64,000 nucleotides of DNA from Maribellus luteus (lineage in GTDB: Bacteria > Bacteroidota > Bacteroidia > Bacteroidales > Prolixibacteraceae): positions 124,001 to 188,000 of the forward strand of contig NZ_QWGR01000003.1 of NCBI RefSeq assembly GCF_003576475.1, written 5' to 3'. The position numbers were made by a program, and so were the translations under genes. The stretch's first letter is position 1; the number at the start of each line of letters is the position of its first letter. Of this stretch, positions 1-8,098 are shown piece by piece. Under the pieces are notes generated by a model that was not told the DNA's origin, searched no databases, and saw nothing but the letters and a program-made list of their open reading frames with translations.

Positions 1-258
1 AATAACCGGGAAATGCCTCTCGGGACATGTAAAGTAACTTTTGGGCAAATACACACGGATCATGCGGTCGGCCGGATCGCCTGTTAAATTGCCTTCGAGT
101 GACGCAAAATGTACGGTTTCAGTAACAATCGTTCCCTCGCCTATCACTGCCGATTTTGCTGAGGGAGCAAGATCGTCGGTTCCTGTAAGGTAATCTTTTT
201 CGCAGGCGGTCAGGAAAACTGCAACGACCAGCACTGCCATTAAAATTTTGGTTTTCAT
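1..258 (-). CDS. Secreted lipoprotein esterase, 5' part only
   Basis: The reading frame opens at ATG 258 and runs off the left edge of the window, so only 86 N-terminal residues are visible. The first 19 residues form a lipoprotein signal with lipobox LTAC (Cys at residue 19), so the product should be lipid-anchored outside the cytoplasm. Near the visible end the segment RMIRVYLPKSY followed by RHFPVI resembles the first strand of the putative-esterase alpha/beta hydrolase family (Esterase D/feruloyl esterase type). The catalytic Ser lies outside the window, so the assignment rests on one motif. It lies downstream of a hybrid kinase on the same strand, separated by 351 nt, which could make it a regulatory target. 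Family call is inference; the lipoprotein start is well supported. Confidence 0.6.
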   Translation of the reverse strand, partial: MKTKILMAVLVVAVFLTACEKDYLTGTDDLAPSAKSAVIGEGTIVTETVHFASLEGNLTGDPADRMIRVYLPKSYFTCPERHFPVI

Positions 259-609
259 TTTACTGATTTTATTTGGTAACTGTAAACGAAGTTAGGCCAG
301 TATTGTCTGTTCCTCTTTTTCAAAATTCCCGGAGAGTTGTGAACTTTTCCCAAAGCTTTTGATAATTTCCCATTCCCTGAGAAAGTCTGTTTCCACTCAA
401 TCTTTAGAAAATAAATCCCATCGGTTAAGCTGTAAAATCAATGATAGGGAGATGCTTCTTTGTACTGAATTTCGTTCAATGCTCCACCAGCTGATGAAAA
501 TTCAAGCAGGGAAATTGTGTGTGGGATTGGGATAGCGCTTGATCACTCTAATTACTGATTCCAAAAACAAGGAGAAAATAAAAGCTTCGAGATAAGAATA
601 CTACTCTGT
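259..609. other. Intergenic stretch without recognised gene
   Basis: This 351 nt stretch lies between the stop of the hybrid kinase and the start of the esterase lipoprotein, both on the minus strand. I see no convincing open frame with coding character, no strong hairpin followed by a T run, and no exact TAnnTTTG box. It presumably holds the end of the kinase transcript and the esterase promoter. Confidence 0.4.
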
Positions 610-2784
610 TTACTGTAGCTTGCCATTTCCGTTTACCTTCTGATGATTGAGAAATTGTCGCGGACTTTCTCCAAACTCATCCTTGAACAACTGACTAAAA
701 GTGGAAAGGCTTTTCATGCCTACTTCATACCCTACCTCGGTGATGTTCATATTGGATGTTTGCAATAATTCCCGGGCTTTTTTCATTCGTACCTGTCGAA
801 TGTATTTGGCTGCCGACTGATTGGTAAGAGCTTTAAACTTGCGGTAAAGCTGGGATTTGCTCATGGCCATATCTTCGCATAGTTTATGAATGTCGTAATG
901 TTCGTCGCCAAGATTCTTGTTGATCGATTCGTTAAGCCGCTTAAAAAAGGCATCCTCTCTTTGTATAATCGGATCGGAAGAAAATTCCATCCCATTACCA
1001 TTGCTATACCGTCTGAACAGGTTTCTTCGCAGTTCAAGAAGCTTCTGCATGCGAACCAGTAATTCCAATTGATTGAAAGGTTTTACCACATACGCATCAG
1101 CCCCTTGTTCCAGGCCTTCAATGCGGGAAGTGATATCCGCTTTGGCCGTAAGCAGAATAACCGGGATATGACTGGTCCGATAATCGTTTTTCAGTTTTCG
1201 ACACAACTCAAAACCATCCATGCCCGGCATCATTACATCGCTGACTATAATGTCAGGAACCTCATCCAGCGCAAGTTTGTACCCTTCCCAACCATCTTTT
1301 GCCACAAAAATATGGAAATGTCTTTCGTAACATGCCTTCATATAGGCCACCACATCCGTATTATCCTCCACAATTTCCAGACGTTTTTTTGCTCCGTCCC
1401 CGATTTCGGCAACATCATTAAAAGTGTCATTGGTTTCCGACTCAAGAGTCTGTTTGTGTAAATTGAACTCTGCTTTCTTGAATTCATGCCTTACAGGGAG
1501 TTGTACCGTAAAAACAGTCTCCTCGCCGGCAATGCTTTTTACACTGATGGTTCCGTTCATCAGATTTACCAGTTCCCGGGTGAGAGCAAGACCAATACCG
1601 GCTCCTCCTGCTTTTCTGGTATTTTTGTCGTCAACCTGGTAAAAGCGATCAAAGATCCTTTCCATTTTCTCAGAAGGAATGCCGATGCCATCATCACACA
1701 CTTCTAAATAGAGAGAATCAGACCGCGCCATGACCTTCATTTGTACGTTTCCTCCTTCCGATGTATATTTTATGGCATTATTTAAGAGATTCCCCACAAC
1801 AGCCGCTGTTTTTTCAGGATCGAAATCCAACTCATACGACAGGTTATCAGAGAAAAATGACATATTGATGCACTTTTCTTCCGCATAAAATTCCTGTAGC
1901 TGAAAAATGTATTTTAAAAAAGGGATAATATTCGCGTGTATCATGTCCACCGAAAGTTTACCCGACTCCACTTTGCTCAGGTCAAGCATCTGATCAACAA
2001 GTTGCAGGAGATTTTTACCGTTCCTGATAATTGTATCCATTTTCTGCTCAATGTGGTTCTGCTGTCCAAATTTCACAGTATCTGCCAAACCAAGAATAAC
2101 TGTGAGAGGTGTGCGAAATTCGTGAGTAATGTTGGTATAAAGCCTGGTTTTGGCATCGTTTAACTCCTTTTGTCGTTGAGTTTCCCGCTGTTCCTGTTTC
2201 GCATAAAGATTCGTCGCATAAAGACTGAAAAAGAAAATGTATCCGGTGATCAGCACTATGCTGGCCGCAAAGGCAATGGCATTTTGCTGAGGATTAAGCG
2301 CATAACGTACCGGGAACAGCGGCTCAAATACCACAAGCAGTATCATCACTACAGCAAAAATGATGGAAACAGTGATTATCTTTCTCAAATCGCGTAAAAT
2401 AACTGTACTTGTAACGGCCTGAATAGAAAACAGAAACAATCCGCCACAGGTTAGCAGGCCGCCCATCCGAATGATGTAAATGGATGAAATGAGTATCATC
2501 GCAATTTTAAAAACGAAAATCAGGAGGCTCATTTTTCGGGCCCGAAAAAACAAGTAGCTGGCCACAAACATGAATGGAATATAGACCAGGCAAAATTCGG
2601 CCAGCATTTTAGCACCAATAATCCAGGATAAGACGAGCACCATAGACAAACCCGTAATGGCCACGGCACCCTGTGTTAGCATATACTTTTTGGCAACTTC
2701 TTCAGTGTACGACAGGTGCTGTCGGCCAATAATGCCCTCAAGTTTAGCATCCAGTTTGTCGAAAAAAAGAAAGGTTGACGACAT
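610..2784 (-). CDS. Membrane hybrid histidine kinase-response regulator with AraC output
   Basis: A one-protein two-component system of 724 residues. Residues 37-190 contain about six hydrophobic helices with no large periplasmic domain. A short linker leads to the HisKA box THEFRTPL (phosphorylated His 221), then a HATPase domain with the N box NLLNNAIKY and G boxes near 364-400. A receiver follows with acceptor Asp 516 in SDVMMPGMDG and Lys 568. A C-terminal AraC-type double helix-turn-helix occupies about 620-715. Classical Bacteroidota hybrid two-component regulators carry a periplasmic beta-propeller sensor; here the sensor is a bare multi-helix membrane domain, so the ligand may be membrane-embedded or cytosolic. 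The next gene downstream on the same strand is a secreted esterase. Domain assignment is secure; the signal is unknown. Confidence 0.9.
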   Translation of the reverse strand: MSSTFLFFDKLDAKLEGIIGRQHLSYTEEVAKKYMLTQGAVAITGLSMVLVLSWIIGAKMLAEFCLVYIPFMFVASYLFFRARKMSLLIFVFKIAMILISSIYIIRMGGLLTCGGLFLFSIQAVTSTVILRDLRKIITVSIIFAVVMILLVVFEPLFPVRYALNPQQNAIAFAASIVLITGYIFFFSLYATNLYAKQEQRETQRQKELNDAKTRLYTNITHEFRTPLTVILGLADTVKFGQQNHIEQKMDTIIRNGKNLLQLVDQMLDLSKVESGKLSVDMIHANIIPFLKYIFQLQEFYAEEKCINMSFFSDNLSYELDFDPEKTAAVVGNLLNNAIKYTSEGGNVQMKVMARSDSLYLEVCDDGIGIPSEKMERIFDRFYQVDDKNTRKAGGAGIGLALTRELVNLMNGTISVKSIAGEETVFTVQLPVRHEFKKAEFNLHKQTLESETNDTFNDVAEIGDGAKKRLEIVEDNTDVVAYMKACYERHFHIFVAKDGWEGYKLALDEVPDIIVSDVMMPGMDGFELCRKLKNDYRTSHIPVILLTAKADITSRIEGLEQGADAYVVKPFNQLELLVRMQKLLELRRNLFRRYSNGNGMEFSSDPIIQREDAFFKRLNESINKNLGDEHYDIHKLCEDMAMSKSQLYRKFKALTNQSAAKYIRQVRMKKARELLQTSNMNITEVGYEVGMKSLSTFSQLFKDEFGESPRQFLNHQKVNGNGKLQ

Positions 2785-3089
2785 GATCTGTGGTTTTTAC
2801 CGCGTTAACTTCCTCTTGCAACCATTTACGATAAAACATCGCTAAAGTTCATTGTTTCTCTGCCTGTTAACTTGCTTTATCTTCTCAAAAAGTTACGGAT
2901 TCTTCCCTCCTTTTAAGAAAAGCAGATATAATTGACACGGAGAAATTGCCTGCAACTAAATACGATAATTCCTTTCCATCAGAGTAAGAGGTCAACTTAT
3001 CAATAACCCGGATTTGAGCACGCGAACGCTAGGAAACTAAACACAGAACCACTATTTTTAACGCCCGATAACTAAAACCGGCAATACCA
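2785..3089. other. Divergent intergenic region
   Basis: This 305 nt region separates the minus-strand hybrid kinase from the plus-strand exported Nif3-like gene and should contain both promoters. I see no exact TAnnTTTG box, no strong stem-loop and no convincing small gene in it. Confidence 0.4.
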
Positions 3090-3941
3090 ATGAGAGCAAT
3101 CATCCTTCTCCTTACACTGATCCCGTTTTTCAGCTTTGCACAAAGCATGCAACCCAAAACTCCCGATGATGTGGTGGAGCAAATCAAAAAGCATGTTACC
3201 TGCGACTGGATGAGCAAAACCGTGGATGTATACAAAGCCGGTGATCCGCAAACCCCATTGAAAGGCATTGCCGTTTGTATGTTTGCCGACATGCCCACCC
3301 TCGAAAAAGCCGTTGAACTGGGATGCAATTTCATAATTACCCACGAACCGGTTTTTTACAGTCACCTCGACGGAACAGACAACTCGCAGGACGACCCGGT
3401 TTTTCTTGCCAAAAAGGAATTCATCGAAAAAAACAACCTCGTTATATTTCGCTTTCACGATCATATTCACATGACTGAGCCCGACGGGATTTATGTGGGA
3501 ATGATCAACCAGATGGAACTACAATCCAGCTCCGTTAACGGTTCGCTGACACATTACCAGCTTCCCAGGCAAAGTGTAACAGAATATGCCCGGACACTCA
3601 AAAAACAATTGGGGCTTGAAACCGTGCGCGTGATCGGCAACCCAAATATGGAGTTCACAAAAATGGGCCTCGCAGTGGGCGCTCCGGGCGGACAAAGCCA
3701 TATTCAAATGCTAAGGCAACCCGACGTGGAAGTGATGGTGGCCGGTGAAGCAACCGAGTGGGAAACTTATTCGTATGTAAACGATGCAGTGTCGCAGGGA
3801 AAGAACAAAGCCGTGATTTTTGTAGGGCATGTAAAATCGGAAGAAGCCGGCATGAAATATTGTGCGGAGTGGCTAAAAGGCTTTCTTGCTGAAGTCCCCA
3901 TTCATTTCATCGAAAACGTTCCAAATTTCTCCACCCTTTAA
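3090..3941 (+). CDS. Exported Nif3-like (dinuclear metal centre) protein
   Basis: A 283-residue protein with an N-terminal signal peptide (MRAIILLLTLIPFFSFAQS) followed by a Nif3/YqfO-like fold. Recognisable blocks are the metal-binding-type segment FIITHEPVFY near residue 85, a His-rich FRFHDHIHM near 125, and a C-terminal block VIFVGHVKSEEAG that matches the H..E metal site of the family. Canonical Nif3 proteins are cytosolic; this one begins with a clear secretion signal and lacks the central PII-like insertion seen in the long form. It precedes a GntP-like permease by only 10 nt and probably shares its transcript. A metal-dependent hydrolase of a small extracytoplasmic substrate is plausible, but no activity can be read from sequence. 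A conventional Nif3 protein is encoded at 19806. Confidence 0.75.
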   Translation: MRAIILLLTLIPFFSFAQSMQPKTPDDVVEQIKKHVTCDWMSKTVDVYKAGDPQTPLKGIAVCMFADMPTLEKAVELGCNFIITHEPVFYSHLDGTDNSQDDPVFLAKKEFIEKNNLVIFRFHDHIHMTEPDGIYVGMINQMELQSSSVNGSLTHYQLPRQSVTEYARTLKKQLGLETVRVIGNPNMEFTKMGLAVGAPGGQSHIQMLRQPDVEVMVAGEATEWETYSYVNDAVSQGKNKAVIFVGHVKSEEAGMKYCAEWLKGFLAEVPIHFIENVPNFSTL

Positions 3942-3951
3942 TTCTATTTCT

Positions 3952-5298
3952 ATGACCGGTTCTATTGGCCTGATTGCGGTTTTACTGTTTTCCGTGTTGT
4001 TCATTATTCTGGGAACTACAAAACTGAAAATGCACCCTTTTCTGGTGCTGTTGCTGGCCTCTTACCTGGCAGGCGCACTGGCCGGACTGCCTGCTGGCGA
4101 TATTGCTGCAAGCATTTCCACCGGTTTTGGCAACATTATGGCCTACATCGGAATCGTCATCATTCTGGGAACCATTATCGGTACCATACTCGAAAAATCG
4201 AATGCAGCCATAAAACTGGCCGACCTGGTTTTGAAACTGGTGGGAAAACGTTACCCCGCGCTGGCCATGTCCATCATTGGCTACCTGGTTTCGATTCCTG
4301 TGTTTTGCGATTCGGCCTACATTATTCTTTCTTCGCTGAAAAAATCGATCCGGCAAAAAACCGGCAAACCATCCGTGGCACTTTCCATAGCGCTTGCTAC
4401 GGGTTTGTATGCTGCCCACACCTTTGTTCCGCCTACGCCAGGCCCAATTGCAGCTGCGGGTAACCTGGGGCTGGAAGACCAACTCGGGCTTGTTATTTTA
4501 TTCGGACTTGGAGTTGCCTTAGTTGCCATGTTCACCGGCTATTTCTGGGCTTCTTTCACGGGAAAACATTACACCGTGGCAGAAGATACCGAAGAAATTC
4601 CTGCTGCCACGCAGGAAAAACTTCAACTTCCATCCGGCGTAAAAGCGCTTTCGCCCATTGTTGTCCCCATCTTTCTGATTGCTTTTCGGTCGGTGGCTAC
4701 TTATCCATCGCTTCCGCTCGGGCAAGGTGTTTTATACGAAATTCTGAACTTTGCCGGACAGCCCGTAAATGCCCTGCTGATTGGGTTGTTTCTATCCTTT
4801 CTGCTTTTCCCAAAATTTGATCGCGAAACGCTTACCGGATGGATCGGCGAAGGGATTGTTGCTGCTGCTCCCATTTTGCTGATTACCGGGGCAGGCGGCG
4901 CATTCGGAACCATTTTAAAAGAAACTCACATTGGCGAAACACTTGGCAATCTATTGGCCGGATACCAATTGGGTATCTTTCTTCCTTTTCTGATAGCGGC
5001 CGTTTTTAAAACCGCCCAGGGTTCATCAACCGTGGCGCTGGTGGCAACTTCTGCACTCATCGCACCACTGCTCGGAAGTATCGGTCTCGATTCATTGTAT
5101 GGAAAAGTGCTGGCAGTTATGGCAACCGGTGCCGGAGCAATGACGATTTCGCATGCCAACGACAGTTTTTTTTGGGTGGTCACTCAATTTTCCGGAATGG
5201 ATGTAAAAACCGGTTACCGCACGCATACCACAGCCACTCTGTTACAAGGAGTGGTAAGCATGGCCTTTATTTACTTGCTTTCGTTGATTTTCATCTAA
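3952..5298 (+). CDS. GntP-family gluconate/organic acid permease
   Basis: A 448-residue inner membrane transporter with around 12-14 hydrophobic helices. Family features include the early segment KMHPFLVLLLASYLAG, the glycine-rich loop GFGNIMAYIGIVIILG, the helix break VFCDSAYIILSSL, the turn FVPPTPGP (near residue 165), and the late segment KTAQGSSTVALVATSALI. These are typical of the gluconate:proton symporter family (GntP/GntT, also serine, fructuronate and glycerate carriers), so the exact substrate is open. An in-frame extension to 3886 exists, but it overlaps the upstream gene; ATG 3952, ten nt after the upstream stop, is the sensible start. It is coupled to the exported Nif3-like protein, suggesting that an acid released outside the inner membrane is then imported. 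Confidence 0.88.
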   Translation: MTGSIGLIAVLLFSVLFIILGTTKLKMHPFLVLLLASYLAGALAGLPAGDIAASISTGFGNIMAYIGIVIILGTIIGTILEKSNAAIKLADLVLKLVGKRYPALAMSIIGYLVSIPVFCDSAYIILSSLKKSIRQKTGKPSVALSIALATGLYAAHTFVPPTPGPIAAAGNLGLEDQLGLVILFGLGVALVAMFTGYFWASFTGKHYTVAEDTEEIPAATQEKLQLPSGVKALSPIVVPIFLIAFRSVATYPSLPLGQGVLYEILNFAGQPVNALLIGLFLSFLLFPKFDRETLTGWIGEGIVAAAPILLITGAGGAFGTILKETHIGETLGNLLAGYQLGIFLPFLIAAVFKTAQGSSTVALVATSALIAPLLGSIGLDSLYGKVLAVMATGAGAMTISHANDSFFWVVTQFSGMDVKTGYRTHTTATLLQGVVSMAFIYLLSLIFI

Positions 5299-5524
5299 AT
5301 TGTTTTTATAGGGGGAACAGCCTCTCTGGCTCCATCCTTATTCCAATTTATCTACAAAGTGGTCAACTAAATTTTGTGCAGAACCGAATGTTGATACAAG
5401 CATTTCGAATAAACAGGTGTTCTTTCATTTAATGGCTTTTGGCTTATCAGCCGTATTTTACTCTTTGTTTTGGCACAAAGAGCAAGCAGAAAAGCCATGG
5501 CTGCGTCCGCTTCGCTCGAAAAAA

Positions 5525-6265
5525 CTACACCAACCGGAAAACATGGGAACGAAATAAATCGAACAAAAAAACGCCCTCGAAATCGGATTGAAAATTCTGA
5601 TTCGCAATTTGGTTATGGATGTTGTAATTCCGCTGACCACGCAGGCGGTCGGTGGTAATAAGCAACCAATACGACTCCAGCCTTTGTTTTTTGTACAAAC
5701 GTAATTTTTCCTCCTTCTTTTCAATCGACTTCTGAATGTCTTGAATTACATTCTTAGATATTCCCAGGTTATTGGACCGCTCCCACACCGAAGCTTCCAG
5801 TCCCGGATGATGTGCCACCAAAATCTCGTCCAGTCCCTCGGGTAATTTTTCTTTCGGAATTACCAGATAAAAAAGGTTTCCCGGTTTCTTGCTGCGAATA
5901 CTGTTGCGAATTGCATTAACCGCCCTTGCTGCTGTTACCAGACTCGTTTCCGGAGATGGCGAATGCTTCTTGTTAAAAAGAAACTTCACAAACAGTTTTA
6001 CCTCCGAATTTTGCTCAAACAACTCGCGGGCATCGTCAATCAATTCTTCCAGAATAATGTTTTGCTCAGCCTCGCACTCATCCGGCGCATCTGCACTTCC
6101 CGGGTTCAGGCGCACCAATTCGATTCCCAGCCGGTGACTGTTCTTCAGCTTTACAATGAAATCGGGAGATTCCGAAGCCTCCATTTTTCCTTTGGGAAAG
6201 TCGGCACAACGCTCCCTAAAATAACTGGCCAGCAATACTTCCAGTTGCTTTTTTAGTTCCTGCAT
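5525..6265 (-). CDS. Conserved hypothetical protein, possible nuclease-like fold
   Basis: A soluble 246-residue protein without signal peptide or membrane helix. An early segment, SPDFIV (Pro34-Asp35) followed 14 residues later by GIELVRL (Glu49), resembles the PD-(D/E)xK nuclease core, but the usual Lys after the acidic residue is Val/Arg here, so catalysis is doubtful. The C-terminal half carries a charged helix with EKKEEKLRLYKKQ followed by a buried strand YWLLITTD, a pattern seen in small restriction-like or nucleic-acid-associated hypothetical families. The start lies 10 nt after the stop of the nucleoside hydrolase, so the two are probably cotranscribed. Function unassigned. Confidence 0.6.
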   Translation of the reverse strand: MQELKKQLEVLLASYFRERCADFPKGKMEASESPDFIVKLKNSHRLGIELVRLNPGSADAPDECEAEQNIILEELIDDARELFEQNSEVKLFVKFLFNKKHSPSPETSLVTAARAVNAIRNSIRSKKPGNLFYLVIPKEKLPEGLDEILVAHHPGLEASVWERSNNLGISKNVIQDIQKSIEKKEEKLRLYKKQRLESYWLLITTDRLRGQRNYNIHNQIANQNFQSDFEGVFLFDLFRSHVFRLV

Positions 6266-6275
6266 CTCCCCCTGC

Positions 6276-7277
6276 TTATTGCTTTGGCGTCGTTTTCTCC
6301 ATCAGCGAGAAAAGATCATTCACAATCGCGTCCCTGTTAAAAGTATCCCAGTAAATAATTTTATGTGGATTCTCGGGTTGTTCTTCCCACGCATGGTTGA
6401 TGAGTTTGGGTGCCGGAATTTCATGTTTTGTTCCCCATTCAGGATTCTTCAAAACAGCCAGCACAACCATGTCGAACAAAGCACGCGATGGCGGATAGCC
6501 ATGCATGTGGGCATGCTCGAACAGGTTTTTGGCGTAATTGCCAAAAGAATTGAATTCGCCCCCGTGGCGGCCGGTAATTGTATGGGGAGAAACCGGCCCT
6601 TTCCCGGCCAGGAACTCGTCGACTTCGGCAGGTGTAACCCGAACCGCATCGGTTGCTGTACTGTCGCCGTAACGCACTGTTACAATTTCGAAAGGTGCTC
6701 CTGATTCAATAACCGGATTCACCGAAGAAACATCGTTCACCAGGTTGTATTCTCCCGGATTCGGATAATTGCTTCCGAGCCAAATAATCCGGACTTTATC
6801 TACGATGGAAGGTTCTTTGGCAATGGCCAATGCAATATTGGTAAGCTTCCCGACCGGAACCAAAACCAGCTTTTCGTCCTTCATTTTCATTGCTTCGCGA
6901 ATGATGAAATCCACCGCTGGTTGCCCGTCAAACAAGGTATCGTTAATGTGCGGCAGAATATCCACATAATTACTGTCGGCCCCCATAAAAAGAGGAATTT
7001 TATCCTCCAGATCGAACAGACGAATAATCCGCAGCGCCTCATCGTACTGCCCCTGAATTCCATATCCATTTGCGGTATTATTTACCGTTACGCCCACCAC
7101 ATCAAAAACATCGCTGTTCAAAAAAGCATAGGCCAAAGCATGCTGGTCGTCCAGTTCGTTGTTGGCATCGGTATCGATGATGATCTTCATTTTTTTCGGT
7201 GTTCCATTTTTGGGTTCTGACTGACAAGCTGCCAATAATCCCGTCATCACAATCAAAGTTAAAAATCGGTAAAGCAT
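6276..7277 (-). CDS. Lipoprotein nucleoside hydrolase (IunH family)
   Basis: A 333-residue inosine-uridine-preferring nucleoside hydrolase homologue. The diagnostic N-terminal metal-binding loop is present as DTDANNELDDQHAL, and downstream blocks LVPVGKLTNIALA and IIWLGSNYPNPGEYN fit the family. The enzyme would cleave the N-glycosidic bond of a ribonucleoside to base and ribose using Ca2+. The chosen start is ATG 7277, which gives a compact lipoprotein signal ending in LLAAC; a start nine codons upstream is possible. Lipid anchoring points to a periplasmic or surface scavenging role instead of cytosolic salvage. It leads a two-gene unit with the hypothetical protein at 5525-6265. Confidence 0.88.
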   Translation of the reverse strand: MLYRFLTLIVMTGLLAACQSEPKNGTPKKMKIIIDTDANNELDDQHALAYAFLNSDVFDVVGVTVNNTANGYGIQGQYDEALRIIRLFDLEDKIPLFMGADSNYVDILPHINDTLFDGQPAVDFIIREAMKMKDEKLVLVPVGKLTNIALAIAKEPSIVDKVRIIWLGSNYPNPGEYNLVNDVSSVNPVIESGAPFEIVTVRYGDSTATDAVRVTPAEVDEFLAGKGPVSPHTITGRHGGEFNSFGNYAKNLFEHAHMHGYPPSRALFDMVVLAVLKNPEWGTKHEIPAPKLINHAWEEQPENPHKIIYWDTFNRDAIVNDLFSLMEKTTPKQ

Positions 7278-7544
7278 TGTTTCTGTTTTATTATTCCCGT
7301 CCACTCCGGGTTTTCAGGTTGCGTAATTCTATCTCGTTTGAATTTATTTCTGTTATCTTCATCCACTTTGCCTGTCTGTTCACAAAGCGGACAGTTTCAG
7401 GTTGCGAATAAAAATAGTGAATATCTGCCAGAGAAAGCGGGAATAAAGAACAGCTTTCTGGATTTAATGCGAAAATTGAGGAATATTCACCCAATTATTC
7501 AACCAAAAGCCCGGGTAAACGTTAGATTCTAAAACTAATATATT

Positions 7545-7985
7545 ATGTACACTGGATTATTACATGCACACAATGGATTTCGCTGGTTGGTTTTACTGGC
7601 GTTGGTTGTTTCGGTGGTTCTTGCCATAAGCGGTTGGTTAGGAAAACGAGAATGGAAGAAGACCGACAACCTGTTCAATTTAATACTGGTTATTTTTACT
7701 GATCTGCAGTTTTTGGTGGGGCTGGTGCTTTATGCGTTTGTAAGCCCGATCACCAAAGCGGCTTTCCAGAATTTTGGAGCAGCCATGAAAAACCCCGACC
7801 TCCGTTTCTACGCGGTGGAGCACATTTTGCTAATGGTGGTTGCCCTGGTGCTGATTCACATTGGCCGTTCAAAATCGAAGAAAGCTTCATCATCAGTGAA
7901 AAAGCACCGAACTGCGGCTATTTTTTATACCCTTTCGCTGGTTTTGATCCTGGCCGGAATTCCATGGAGCAGAGCGCTCTTTTAG
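7545..7985 (+). CDS. Small four-helix integral membrane protein
   Basis: A 146-residue protein with four predicted membrane helices (about 12-30, 45-66, 88-103 and 122-143). Conserved-looking His residues sit at helix edges: HAHNGFRW at the N terminus, EHILLM in helix 3 and LIHIG at its end. This arrangement resembles small b-type cytochrome-like membrane proteins common in Bacteroidota, but haem binding is inference. It is transcribed alone and ends at a strong bidirectional terminator shared with the convergent acyl-CoA ligase gene. Confidence 0.7.
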   Translation: MYTGLLHAHNGFRWLVLLALVVSVVLAISGWLGKREWKKTDNLFNLILVIFTDLQFLVGLVLYAFVSPITKAAFQNFGAAMKNPDLRFYAVEHILLMVVALVLIHIGRSKSKKASSSVKKHRTAAIFYTLSLVLILAGIPWSRALF

Positions 7986-8023
7986 GCCGATTCCTTACAA
8001 ATTACGAATAGTCAAAAAAAATG

Positions 8024-8053
8024 AAAAGCTGCCGGAAAATTCCGGCAGCTTTT
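8024..8053. terminator. Bidirectional intrinsic terminator
   Basis: Perfect 14-bp inverted repeat, AAAAGCTGCCGGAA and its complement, with a minimal centre. It carries T/A runs on both sides and lies between convergent genes, so it can end transcripts from both strands. Confidence 0.85.
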
Positions 8054-8098
8054 GCTAAGTTTGGTTCAGCGCTTGTTTTACGCCTGACAAAAAAACGG

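Noticed and set aside
3886-3951. N-terminal extension of the GntP-family permease
   Set aside because: It overlaps the end of the upstream gene and adds residues outside the family's usual start; ATG 3952 fits better.
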